Of a stretch of 13,799 nt of DNA, positions 1-6,401 are shown piece after piece. Source of the DNA: Rhodothermaceae bacterium (GTDB taxonomy: Bacteria > Bacteroidota > Rhodothermia > Rhodothermales > Rubricoccaceae); assembly GCA_013003465.1 (NCBI GenBank), contig JABDIZ010000031.1, forward strand, positions 1-13,799. Direction: 5' to 3'. The notes under the pieces are model-generated. The model was given only the letters and a program-made list of their open reading frames with translations, was not told the DNA's origin and searched no databases. Positions within the stretch are counted from its first letter, which is position 1; each line of letters begins with the position of its first letter. Both the position numbers and the translations under genes were made by a program.

Positions 1-128
1 ACATCAAGGTGAACGTTGACGACAATGGCGTCGAAGACCGTCGGGTCCAGGTCCAGGGCTTCGGCCGTAGGGCGAAGCGTCTCGTCGTGGAGTCCGGTAG
101 CAAGCGCAGCAATCGCGACGCGCAGCAT
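1..128 (-). CDS. Partial DUF177/YceD-like protein, N-terminus only
   Basis: Seen: an open leftward frame that runs off the left edge with no stop, giving 42 residues beginning MLRVAIAALATGLHDE and including AEALDLDP and a beta-strand-like VVNVHLD. Known: DUF177 (YceD) proteins of the Bacteroidota and relatives start with a similar short strand, a G(I/L)H element and a ...AEALGLD... segment, and the gene normally lies directly before rpmF (L32). Its product is linked to 23S rRNA and L32 handling. Inference: this is that gene, with rpmF expected just outside the window. An in-frame ATG at 149 would add seven residues (MPSGLAV); I prefer 128 because the family pattern starts there. A good promoter lies just upstream on the same strand. 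Only the N-terminus is visible, so the family call is moderate. Confidence 0.55.
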   Translation of the reverse strand, partial: MLRVAIAALATGLHDETLRPTAEALDLDPTVFDAIVVNVHLD

Positions 129-175
129 GACAGCAAGCCCAGAGGGCATCAAGGAACAGAGTCATTAGAGACCGG

Positions 176-207
176 CAAAACTACGGAGCGGGCTGTGCGG
201 AAGGCAA
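176..207 (-). promoter_or_regulatory. Candidate promoter of the leftward DUF177-like gene
   Basis: On the minus strand a TTGCCT element (202-207) is followed after 18 nt by TAGTTTTG (176-183). This is an exact match to the TAnnTTTG -7 element described for Bacteroidetes, with a TTG-containing -33 element at a suitable distance. It would start transcription near 170, 20-40 nt before the start codon of the leftward gene. The match is by eye only. Confidence 0.5.
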
Positions 208-438
208 GGTCTGGAGGGGTCTGCACACGATGTTGGAATTTCATACTCCGCTCACCTTGATCCTCTGTTACGGGGGTGTTATCGTGAAAGCGCTGCCACC
301 GGCCGAACAGCCCGGCGGTAGCGGCACAGTCTCCTCCGACGGACGCCTCCATCCCCTATCGTTCGATTGTCCCCCAGGGGTGGGTATCCAACGTGGGTCA
401 CCGTGCCGACGCGACGCCGTAGCGGGCTGGTTTTGCGC

Positions 439-458
439 TGTGCACAACCTGTTGACAA
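439..458 (-). promoter_or_regulatory. Tandem pair of DnaA-box-like sites
   Basis: TTGTGCACA (439-447) and TTGTCAACA (450-458) on the minus strand lie 2 nt apart, so their starts are 11 bp apart, about one helical turn. The first has one and the second two departures from TTWTNCACA. The second pair at 594-613 has the same 11-bp register and the same orientation, which argues against chance. Confidence 0.55.
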
Positions 459-593
459 CCGGCTGCATTCACTCGCTGCGCATCGCGTCAGCGCTCACCC
501 ATGCCCTTCGCTGTTGTGTTTCCCTCGACGCGCAGCTTGGCAGTTGTTGCCCCAAGTCCTCTAAAAACAAGCGCAATTTCTTGTTTTCCGCAT

Positions 594-613
594 TGTTGAT
601 AACCGGTGGATAA
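594..613 (-). promoter_or_regulatory. Second tandem pair of DnaA boxes beside the AT-rich element
   Basis: On the minus strand TTATCCACC (605-613) precedes TTATCAACA (594-602), again with 11 bp between starts. Each differs from TTATCCACA at one position. On the minus strand the pair is followed at once by the AT-rich stretch 562-593. This resembles the arrangement in which DnaA bound to double-stranded boxes loads onto the neighbouring unwinding element. Confidence 0.6.
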
Positions 614-657
614 AGAGAAAAAGGCGGTAGCGTCCGTTTGGGCTGCCGCCTCTCTTT
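614..657. repeat. GC hairpin with flanking AAAGAGA/TCTCTTT arms at the origin
   Basis: AGGCGGTAGC (622-631) pairs with GCTGCCGCCT (642-651) with one G-U pair and a 10-nt loop. The outer arms AAAGAGA and TCTCTTT extend the symmetry across a 3-4 nt bulge. Read on the minus strand, the stem is followed by a T-rich run (TTTTTCTCTTT), like an intrinsic terminator that would stop leftward transcription from the dnaA side before it enters the DnaA boxes. It could also be an origin structural element. No gene for it to terminate is visible. Confidence 0.5.
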
Positions 658-680
658 GTCTGGTCGCGTAACCGTGCGTT

Positions 681-689
681 TGTGGACAA
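681..689 (-). promoter_or_regulatory. DnaA box TTGTCCACA
   Basis: TTGTCCACA on the minus strand is a common high-affinity variant of the DnaA box. It lies about 130 nt before the dnaA start, so it could serve both the origin and autoregulation of dnaA. Confidence 0.55.
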
Positions 690-821
690 CCTCGTGCATT
701 TCGACGCGGTGCCTGGCCGCGGTGAGGCGATGCATGCAGGGGCCGGGCGTCTGGCTGTTCGCCCAGCACCCTTCTGCCCTATCCCACTTCGGCCCTGTGC
801 CGACTCCCGCTCCCACCACCC

Positions 822-2378
822 ATGAACGCCTCGCCTGAAGCGGTCTGGAAGGAATGCCTCGACTTCATTCGTGACAACATCAGCCGACAGAGCTTTCGGA
901 CGTGGTTCGAGCCGCTCCGGGCTGTGTCGCTGGACGAGGAAGACGATGTCGTCAAGCTGACCGTCCAACTCCCCAGTCGCTTCTATTACGAGTGGCTCGA
1001 AGAGCACTACTTCACGCTGCTCCGCAAGACCATCACGAAGGTGCTCGGCCCCAACGGGCGTCTCTTCTACGACATCGTCATTGAGCGCGACGAGGCCGAG
1101 CCGCACGGCGCCCCACCCCGGAGCGGCGCCTCGATGCAACTCCCGGCGCGGCAGCCCAGCAACGTACCCCCCGCATCCGGCGCGCCGGGTGCACCTCCGG
1201 CCGGGCTTCCGCCGATGGGGGCCCCTGAGGGGACGCCTCCGCCCGCGGGTGTTGAGCCACCGACGGCATTGCCGGTCGGTATAGGGGGAGGCCGTCGTCC
1301 GGTGGCCAACCCCTTCGCCATCCCCGGCGTCCAGAAGGTAGAGGTGCCGCCCAACCTGAACGAGGCCTACACCTTCGAGGGCTTCATCGAAGGCGACTGC
1401 AACCGGCTGGCGCGGAGCGCCTCGTGGGCCATCGCGCAGCAGCCCGGCTCGACGGCCTTCAACCCCTTCCTCGTCTATGGCGGCGTCGGCCTCGGCAAGA
1501 CACACCTGATCCAGGCCATCGGTAACTACGCGCTCGCCAACAAGACCGTCGAGACCGTGCGCTATGTGTCATCGGAGCGCTTCACGAGCGAGTTCGTGCA
1601 GGCCATCCAGAACAACCGCATCTCGGAGTTCTCCGCCACCTACCGGAGCATCGACCTGCTGATCGTGGACGATGTGCAGTTCTTTGGCGGCAAGGAGAAG
1701 ACGCAGGAGGAGTTCTTCCACATCTTCAACGCGCTCCACCAGGACGGCAAGCAGATCGTTCTCTCGACCGACCGACCGCCCAAGGACATCGCCGGGATCG
1801 AAGAGCGGTTGCTGAGCCGGTTCGGCTGGGGGCTCTCGGCCGACATCCAGGCGCCAGAGTTGGAGACGCGCACGGCCATCCTCAAGCGGCAGGCCGAGAA
1901 GGACGGCATGCAGGTCCGCCCCGAGGTGCTCGACTACATCGCCACGCACGTCACCAACAACATCCGAGAACTCGAAGGGGCGCTCATCAAGCTCCAGGCG
2001 CACGCCGCGCTCGTCCACCAGGAGATCGACCTGCAGATGGCGCGCGAGGTGCTGCGCGACCTCATCACGGAGACGCGGCCGAGCCTGACGGTCGAGGAGA
2101 TTCAGCGCGTCGTGTGCGACTATCTCAAGATCCCCGAGGACCTCGTGCGTGCCCGCACGCGTAAGCGCGAGGTGGTGCAGGCCCGTCAGATCGCGATGTG
2201 GTTCTCCAAGAAGCTCACGAGCCACTCGCTCAAAACCATCGGCCTCCACTTCGGCGGGCGCGACCACTCCACCGTGATCCACGGCGTCGGGGCGGTGGAT
2301 GACCAGATCGATACCGACCCGGCCTTCCGCGAGATCATTGAGGGCATCAAGAAGAAGCTGGAACTACACACGCGGTGA
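822..2378 (+). CDS. dnaA: Chromosomal replication initiator protein DnaA
   Basis: DnaA is the AAA+ ATPase that binds DnaA boxes at oriC, melts the origin and loads the DnaB helicase. The 518-residue product has domain I at about 1-90 (with SFRTWFEPL). A long Pro/Gly-rich linker (domain II) spans about 94-170. The ATPase domain carries Walker A GGVGLGKT (220-227), Walker B LIVDD (280-284), sensor I around LSTDRPP (314-320), the arginine-finger segment RLLSRFGWGL (329-338) and the sensor II region NNIRELEGA (379-387). Domain IV at the C-terminus has the DNA-recognition signature GGRDHSTVIHG (478-488). Length and all motifs are normal. The ATG at 822 gives the usual domain I start and has no Shine-Dalgarno sequence, only a CCCACCACCC tract. 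It is followed by dnaN, as in many bacteria, and the DnaA boxes upstream suggest autoregulation. Confidence 0.98.
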   Translation: MNASPEAVWKECLDFIRDNISRQSFRTWFEPLRAVSLDEEDDVVKLTVQLPSRFYYEWLEEHYFTLLRKTITKVLGPNGRLFYDIVIERDEAEPHGAPPRSGASMQLPARQPSNVPPASGAPGAPPAGLPPMGAPEGTPPPAGVEPPTALPVGIGGGRRPVANPFAIPGVQKVEVPPNLNEAYTFEGFIEGDCNRLARSASWAIAQQPGSTAFNPFLVYGGVGLGKTHLIQAIGNYALANKTVETVRYVSSERFTSEFVQAIQNNRISEFSATYRSIDLLIVDDVQFFGGKEKTQEEFFHIFNALHQDGKQIVLSTDRPPKDIAGIEERLLSRFGWGLSADIQAPELETRTAILKRQAEKDGMQVRPEVLDYIATHVTNNIRELEGALIKLQAHAALVHQEIDLQMAREVLRDLITETRPSLTVEEIQRVVCDYLKIPEDLVRARTRKREVVQARQIAMWFSKKLTSHSLKTIGLHFGGRDHSTVIHGVGAVDDQIDTDPAFREIIEGIKKKLELHTR

Positions 2379-2384
2379 GTCTTT

Positions 2385-2446
2385 CGTGTTGCGGAGTACG
2401 CGTCGGCCTCGTGCCCATCAACACGCAACATGGAATACGCAACACG
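2385..2446. repeat. Word-repeat hairpin (CGCAACA family) after dnaA
   Basis: CGTGTTGCG (2385-2393) is the exact inverse of CGCAACACG (2438-2446). A second partial copy of the right arm, ACACGCAACA, lies at 2421-2430, about 14 nt before ATACGCAACA (2435-2444). The result is one inverted arm plus two tandem right arms. No T-run follows, so it is a poor classical terminator. It may end or stabilise the dnaA transcript. Confidence 0.5.
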
Positions 2447-2450
2447 TCAG

Positions 2451-2479
2451 TTGACCAGCGCCCGCTCTTGGCCGATACT
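2451..2479 (+). promoter_or_regulatory. Candidate dnaN promoter
   Basis: TTGACC (2451-2456) is followed after 17 nt by GATACT (2474-2479). Five of six bases match TTGACA and four of six match TATAAT. Transcription would start about 20 nt before the dnaN ATG. It lies just after the word-repeat hairpin, which suggests dnaN can be transcribed separately from dnaA. Confidence 0.4.
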
Positions 2480-2505
2480 GTAGATCCGATAGCCTCCCTT
2501 CCCCT

Positions 2506-3642
2506 ATGAAGTTCACCGTCTCCAGCGCCGACCTGCTCAAGGCGCTCACCACTGTCGCCGGAGCCGTGCCGAACAAGAGCACGCTCCCCATCCTCGAAAG
2601 CATTCTCTTTGAGCGCGATGAGGATGCACTCGTGCTCGCCGCGACCGATCTCGAGATCTCGATTGTGATGCGCGTGCCGGTCGCGTTCGAGAGCAACGGG
2701 ACCGAAGGCAAGGACCGCGTGGCCGTTCCGGCCAAGCGCCTCCTCGATACGCTCCGCGCGCTCCCGGATCTGCCCGTCACGTTCATGTCCGACGGCGAGT
2801 TCAACGTCGAGATGACGACGGACCAAGGCCGCTACAAGATGGTCGGCCACGACGGAGGCGACTACCCGGCACTGCCGAGCCTGGACGACGCGCAGGCCGT
2901 CGAGACGACCACCGCGCTCATCAAGCGCGCCATCGACAAGACGAGCTTCGCCGTCTCGAAGGACGCGCACCGCCCGGCCATGATGGGCGTGTTCTTCCAG
3001 ATGCACCCCGAGCATACGCGCGCCGTCGCTACCGACGGGCACCGCCTCGTGAAGCTCCAGATGGACGGCGTTACGGCCGACCCGGCGCTCGACTTCGTGG
3101 CGCCGGAGAAAGCGATCAGCCTCGCCGCCCGTGCCATCAGCACCGACGATCAGGCCTGCACGCTCCGCGTCGGCGGCGGCTACGTCGAGTTCGACTTTGG
3201 CGACACGAAGGTGGTCGGCCGCATGATCGACGAGCAGTACCCCAACTACGAGGCCGTCATTCCGATGGAGAACGACCGCCGCCTCACCGTCAGCCGCGAT
3301 GCGCTGCTCGCCGCCGTCCGCCGCGTGGCGCTCTACTCGTCGAGCATGACGCATCAGATCCGTCTTGCGCTCCAGCCTGACGAGTTGACGATCTCAGCGG
3401 AAGACATCGAGCGCGCCAGCGAGGCCAAGGAGCGCGTGCTGTGTGAGTACAGCGCCGAGCCGATGGAGATCGGATTCAACTCCGACTACCTCGCGCAGGT
3501 GCTCCAGAACGCCGACGCCGATGACATCGTCTTCGAGTTCTCCTCGCCCAACCGCGCGGGCGTCGTCACGCCCGCCTCGCAGCCCGACGGCGAAGAGATG
3601 CTGATGCTCATCATGCCGGTTATGCTCAACACGTACGCGTGA
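2506..3642 (+). CDS. dnaN: DNA polymerase III beta subunit (sliding clamp)
   Basis: The beta clamp is the ring-shaped dimer that tethers DNA polymerase III and many repair proteins to DNA. The 378-residue product is of usual length and begins MKFTVSSADLLKALTTVAGA with the family pattern of the first clamp domain. It includes SNGTEGKDRVAVPAKRLLD-like spacing, KTSFAVSKDAHRPAM and GVFFQM at the start of domain 2, TDGHRL, and a C-terminal IMPVMLN close to the end, as expected for the third domain. The ATG at 2506 follows a pyrimidine-rich CCTCCCTTCCCCT tract and has no Shine-Dalgarno. The gene follows dnaA after a 127-nt gap and ends 22 nt before the stem of a strong terminator. Nothing odd was seen. 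Confidence 0.98.
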   Translation: MKFTVSSADLLKALTTVAGAVPNKSTLPILESILFERDEDALVLAATDLEISIVMRVPVAFESNGTEGKDRVAVPAKRLLDTLRALPDLPVTFMSDGEFNVEMTTDQGRYKMVGHDGGDYPALPSLDDAQAVETTTALIKRAIDKTSFAVSKDAHRPAMMGVFFQMHPEHTRAVATDGHRLVKLQMDGVTADPALDFVAPEKAISLAARAISTDDQACTLRVGGGYVEFDFGDTKVVGRMIDEQYPNYEAVIPMENDRRLTVSRDALLAAVRRVALYSSSMTHQIRLALQPDELTISAEDIERASEAKERVLCEYSAEPMEIGFNSDYLAQVLQNADADDIVFEFSSPNRAGVVTPASQPDGEEMLMLIMPVMLNTYA

Positions 3643-3664
3643 GCGCCACCGGACCTGCTTGACG

Positions 3665-3705
3665 ACGGGCCGCTTGCTGTATCGCAGGCGGCCCGTTCTT
3701 TTTCT
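3665..3705 (+). terminator. Intrinsic terminator after dnaN
   Basis: ACGGGCCGC (3665-3673) pairs perfectly with GCGGCCCGT (3688-3696) around a 14-nt loop, followed at once by TTCTTTTTCT. This is the clearest classical terminator in the window and closes the dnaA-dnaN unit. The next start codon lies only 9 nt after the T-run. Confidence 0.88.
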
Positions 3706-3713
3706 GCCCGCCG

Positions 3714-4478
3714 ATGCCCACGTCACTCACCAAGGCCTTTATCTACGCGGCGGGCTTTGGCACGCGCCTGCGGCCCTACACGCTGCACACGCCCAAGCCG
3801 ATGCTGGAGGTCTTCGGGCGGCCGATGATCGAATACGTGCTGTGCTACCTACGCGCGGTCGGGGTCGAGCACGCCACGGTCAACGCGGCGTGGTTGGCGG
3901 AGGCTTTTGCTTCCCTCCCAGATCGTGCCGCAGCGCTGGGTCTCGACCTCGCCCTCAGCGTCCAGGCCGAACCCTACGAGCACGGCGGCGACCTCGCCAC
4001 GGCCACGGCCTTTCTCGACAGCCTGGGCGAAGACGAGGTGTTCCTCGCGCTCAACGGCGACACCCTCTTCTGGCTCGACCCGGCATTCCTAAAGGAGGCA
4101 GTCGCTGAAGTAAGCCGAAGCGCGCCGCTTCTGATTCTCGGGCGCGAGACGGAAGCCAACCCGCTGCACCTTCGGGACGGTCACCTCGTCGGGATTGGGT
4201 CACACCAGTACCGTGCGGAGGAGCCCGATCAGCACTTCGACGATTTCGGCGTCAAACTGATGCATGGCAGCATCCGCCGGTTTCTTCCGGCGCCGCAGAC
4301 CACTATGAGCCTGCACGGCGATGGCGGCCTCATCGACCGCATCCTAGCGGATGGAGGCAGGGTGCTCGTGCGGCCGATCGCGGAAGCGTCGCGTGTCGAG
4401 ATCGGCACGGTGGACGACTACGAGGGGCGCGAGAACAACGACGCCTTGCGTGCGCTCGCTCGCCGATTGTGCGGATAG
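3714..4478 (+). CDS. Sugar-1-phosphate nucleotidyltransferase family protein
   Basis: This is a 254-residue enzyme of the NTP_transferase fold, which joins a sugar 1-phosphate to an NTP to make a nucleotide sugar plus pyrophosphate. Seen: the nucleotide-binding loop AAGFGTRLRP (12-21), HTPKPML (25-31) with the conserved lysine 28, a GGD at 91-93 where relatives have a GG(G/T) turn, and the metal-binding LNGDTLFW (113-120). Length and the HTPKPM plus AW...EAF pattern resemble MurNAc-1-phosphate uridylyltransferase (MurU) and mannose-1-phosphate guanylyltransferases. No AmgK-type kinase is adjacent, so the substrate cannot be fixed. It could also be heptose-1-phosphate guanylyltransferase-like. 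The ATG at 3714 gives the family N-terminus and sits right after the dnaN terminator. The gene converges on the membrane protein gene with only 21 nt between. Confidence 0.85.
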   Translation: MPTSLTKAFIYAAGFGTRLRPYTLHTPKPMLEVFGRPMIEYVLCYLRAVGVEHATVNAAWLAEAFASLPDRAAALGLDLALSVQAEPYEHGGDLATATAFLDSLGEDEVFLALNGDTLFWLDPAFLKEAVAEVSRSAPLLILGRETEANPLHLRDGHLVGIGSHQYRAEEPDQHFDDFGVKLMHGSIRRFLPAPQTTMSLHGDGGLIDRILADGGRVLVRPIAEASRVEIGTVDDYEGRENNDALRALARRLCG

Positions 4479-4499
4479 GGTCTCGTCAGCCCCGGCACT

Positions 4500-5423
4500 T
4501 CAGTCTGCGTTGGTTTCGGCCTGCAGGTGGTCGAGGAGGCGACGCGCCTCGGCCGCATGCGGCCCATCGAGCGCCACCACCGACTGGAGCGCCCACAGCG
4601 CTTCCGCGGTGTTGTCCTGGTAGAGCCGGATCTTGCCGAGGACGTAGAGCGCTTCCAGCCCTTCCCACGAATCCTCACCACTCGTCTCAATGACGCCTTC
4701 GAGTTCATCAGCGGCGGCATTGAGCCTGGCCTCGTCATACGTTGGAAAGAGGCCTAGCGTTGAAGAGCGCGCCTCATCTAGGTGATCCAGGGCCGAGGCA
4801 TAGCTGTCCGCTGTCTGGTCGGCAGGCCCTTCACCGCGCAGGCGGAGCCCTTCATAGGCGTCAGGAACGCGCCCGAGGTCGGCGAGGGTCGCGCGCTCGG
4901 GCTGTACGGCCTGGCTGATGAGGGCCAGGCCTCCATACACCACAAACAGAGCTACACAGGCGGCCAGCCCCATGCGGATCGCTCGCCAGCGTGGCATGCG
5001 GTGCACGGGTGCGGCAGGCCCGCGATCCGCAGCCGGCGCTTTGGCGAGCTGATGGCCGGTCAGTCGCTCGAATTGATGGACCGGGTCTTCGGATTCCGCG
5101 GCGACCTGCTCCAGCACGCGCAGCATTGCACGCGCCTGCCGTTCGAGCGCGGGGTGTTCCTCAAAAGCGGCTTCGATGGCCTCGTCGTGTTCGGCTTTCG
5201 CCGAGGTACCCTTGAGCGCTCGGGCTAGGACGTAGTGTGCAATCGCCGTCGCGTCGGGCGCGGTATGAGTGGGGCGTACCTCGGCGAGCAAGGCATGGAG
5301 GGTGCGTGCCTCCTTCAGCAGCGGCGCCCATTCGGGGTGCTGGCGTACGTAGCGCTCGACATCCTCGCGCTCATTTGTAGAGAGGTCTCCGATGAGCAGG
5401 ATGGTCTGGTCGATAGACTCCAT
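4500..5423 (-). CDS. Single-pass membrane protein with repeat-like C-terminus, possible anti-sigma factor
   Basis: I do not recognise a named family. The 307-residue product starts MESIDQTILLIGDLSTNERE. It has a charged, mostly helical N-terminal half (1-145, with EWAPLLKEARTLHALLAEV and a second similar EEHPALERQARAMLRVLE stretch at 88-105). One hydrophobic segment at about 149-171 (MGLAACVALFVVYGGLALI) is followed by an alanine-rich C-terminal part with a TPR-like helix pair (GLEALYVLGKIRLYQ and AEALWALQSVVALD, 255-286). There is no signal peptide, and no HxxxCxxC zinc motif. It lies 129 nt downstream of an ECF sigma gene on the same strand. That order, a cytoplasmic N-terminal half and one membrane span fit an anti-sigma role, which is inference. 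The two similar E(W/H)PxL...AR segments in the N-terminal half could be a weak internal duplication. Confidence 0.6.
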   Translation of the reverse strand: MESIDQTILLIGDLSTNEREDVERYVRQHPEWAPLLKEARTLHALLAEVRPTHTAPDATAIAHYVLARALKGTSAKAEHDEAIEAAFEEHPALERQARAMLRVLEQVAAESEDPVHQFERLTGHQLAKAPAADRGPAAPVHRMPRWRAIRMGLAACVALFVVYGGLALISQAVQPERATLADLGRVPDAYEGLRLRGEGPADQTADSYASALDHLDEARSSTLGLFPTYDEARLNAAADELEGVIETSGEDSWEGLEALYVLGKIRLYQDNTAEALWALQSVVALDGPHAAEARRLLDHLQAETNAD

Positions 5424-5495
5424 GACAGGCGTCAGGTAGACGGACGGGGGTGGAAGCCCTTACACGGCGCTGCATAAGACAAGACGCAAAACAAA

Positions 5496-5523
5496 AACAT
5501 AACCTCAAGGTTGCTCTTTTTTT
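5496..5523. terminator. Weak bidirectional hairpin with flanking T/A runs
   Basis: AACC (5501-5504) and GGTT (5509-5512) form a short stem with a TCAA tetraloop. On the plus strand GCTC and seven Ts follow; on the minus strand ATG and TTTTTG follow. The stem is short, so termination here after the sigma gene would at best be partial. The surrounding 5480-5540 is clearly more AT-rich than the rest of the window. Confidence 0.3.
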
Positions 5524-5552
5524 GTTCCTTCACAAAACTTGCTGCGTTCCAT

Positions 5553-6236
5553 TCAGGCAGACGATGCTGCGGAGGCGGGCTCGGGCAGGAAGTCGAGCGA
5601 GCGGGCTAAGGTTCGCATGGCTGGATCGTCGCGGAGGCGCCCCACAGCCTTGGCCATGTAGGTTCGTACCGTGGGTAGGGGGTGCTCAGTGGCGGCAGCG
5701 ATGTGCTTGTAGGATCGGCCTTCCAGGAGCCGGAGTTTGGCAATGGGCTGGAGGGCATCGGGTAGGCGGCCAATGGCCTGGGCCACCGTATGGCGTACGA
5801 GATCACGGTCCAAGTCTGCTATCGTTGAGGCGCTCGATTCCGTGTCCTCCACACGAAGCGCGGACTCATCCAGCGTGGTGCGCGTAAAGCGACGGCGCAG
5901 CCCGTTCAGGAAGGAGTTCTTGCAGACCACGCTGACCCATTGGGCGAACCGCTCGGGCTCATCAATGCGGTCGAGTTGATCGCGGGCCCGCATGAACACG
6001 TACTCGATGATGCGGTCGGCTTCGCCCGCTGCCAGGTTCTGATACCGGAGGAGACGCAGGAGGACATAGCGCTGCACGTAGCAGTACAGCCAGATGTCGA
6101 TCACCTTGTGGTCGGCCTCCGTCCCGGACGCGGTCCATCGGCAGAAGGCGGCATTGGCCGCCTCGTAGTCGTCCACCGGAAAAGGAAGGTAGGCAGCCAC
6201 TGCGCGCAGCCGATCCAACTGATCGTTGAGCATCAT
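5553..6236 (-). CDS. ECF-type RNA polymerase sigma factor
   Basis: The 227-residue product has the two-domain build of extracytoplasmic-function sigma factors, which direct RNA polymerase to a small set of promoters and are usually held by an anti-sigma factor. Region 2 covers about 45-117, with ADRIIEYVFMRARDQLD and PERFAQWVSVVCKNSFLNGLRRR. Region 4 covers about 147-205, with the helix-turn-helix AKLRLLEGRSYKHIAAATE and LPTVRTYMAKAVGRLRDD. The frame stays open for 60 codons upstream of this ATG, but that stretch is Pro/Arg/Ser-rich, unlike a sigma N-terminus, and overlaps the promoter region. I therefore use the double ATG at 6236/6233. Downstream on the same strand lies the membrane protein that may be its regulator. 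The last residues (PASAASSA) form a short low-complexity tail. The target promoters are unknown. Confidence 0.85.
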   Translation of the reverse strand: MMLNDQLDRLRAVAAYLPFPVDDYEAANAAFCRWTASGTEADHKVIDIWLYCYVQRYVLLRLLRYQNLAAGEADRIIEYVFMRARDQLDRIDEPERFAQWVSVVCKNSFLNGLRRRFTRTTLDESALRVEDTESSASTIADLDRDLVRHTVAQAIGRLPDALQPIAKLRLLEGRSYKHIAAATEHPLPTVRTYMAKAVGRLRDDPAMRTLARSLDFLPEPASAASSA

Positions 6237-6267
6237 AGCACGAGAGGGGCCGAGCACATCGGAACCC

Positions 6268-6297
6268 GAAAGATAGGACACGGTGCTTTTGCGTGAA
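6268..6297 (-). promoter_or_regulatory. Candidate promoter of the ECF sigma gene
   Basis: On the minus strand TTCACG (6292-6297) is followed after 16 nt by TATCTTTC (6268-6275), close to the TAnnTTTG element. It would start transcription about 25-30 nt before the ATG at 6236. The -35 part is weak. ECF genes often read their own promoter, so this could equally be a sigma-specific site. Confidence 0.35.
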
Positions 6298-6366
6298 CAG
6301 CGCGGAAGCGGCTCGCTAAGAATCGTTGAACCGGGCTTCGGGCGGCACTTCGGGGGGTTCGTTTCG

Positions 6367-6398
6367 TTGACTTGCACCCGGCAGCCCCGTAGCTTTCG
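6367..6398 (+). promoter_or_regulatory. Candidate rplM-rpsI promoter
   Basis: TTGACT (6367-6372) is followed after exactly 17 nt by TAGCTTTCG (6390-6398). The first matches TTGACA in five of six bases, and the second matches TAnnTTTG except for one base. This is the best promoter match in the window and would start an RNA near 6402, leaving a leader of about 145 nt before rplM. Confidence 0.6.
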
Positions 6399-6401
6399 AA
6401 G

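Larger units (their letters stand above)
150..821. other. Probable chromosomal replication origin region (oriC)
   Basis: This stretch of about 670 nt lies between the divergent DUF177-like gene and dnaA and has no convincing gene. It holds five DnaA-box-like 9-mers, all reading on the minus strand: TTGTGCACA (439-447), TTGTCAACA (450-458), TTATCAACA (594-602), TTATCCACC (605-613) and TTGTCCACA (681-689). Most differ from TTWTNCACA at one place, and TTGTCAACA at two. An AT-rich stretch (562-600) between the boxes is a candidate unwinding element. It contains an 8-bp inverted repeat, AAAACAAG (564-571) with CTTGTTTT (580-587). A position next to dnaA is typical of bacterial origins. A possible dnaA promoter, TTGGCA (537-542) and TAAAAA (562-567), has a 19-nt spacer and is weak. 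The part from 210 to 435 shows nothing I can name. Confidence 0.7.

Noticed and set aside
230..613. A rightward frame of 127 codons in the origin region
   Set aside because: It is Cys/Arg/Ser-rich without any domain, lies across DnaA boxes and ends at one of them, and has no promoter.
1138..1330. Low-complexity GC-rich stretch in dnaA as a possible insertion
   Set aside because: It encodes the variable Pro/Gly-rich domain II linker, which differs in length and sequence in normal DnaA proteins.
561..1505. A 314-codon leftward frame antisense to dnaA and the origin
   Set aside because: It is opposite a perfectly conserved dnaA, has Arg/Gly/Val-rich shadow composition and runs through the DnaA boxes. 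High GC content makes such long false frames common.
2347..3354. A 335-codon leftward frame antisense to dnaN
   Set aside because: It is His/Arg/Val-rich shadow composition opposite a full-length sliding clamp, with no recognisable motif.
3659..3685. TTGACG and TATCGC as a promoter for the nucleotidyltransferase
   Set aside because: The spacer is only 15 nt and both elements lie in the dnaN terminator stem and loop, so the match is likely accidental.
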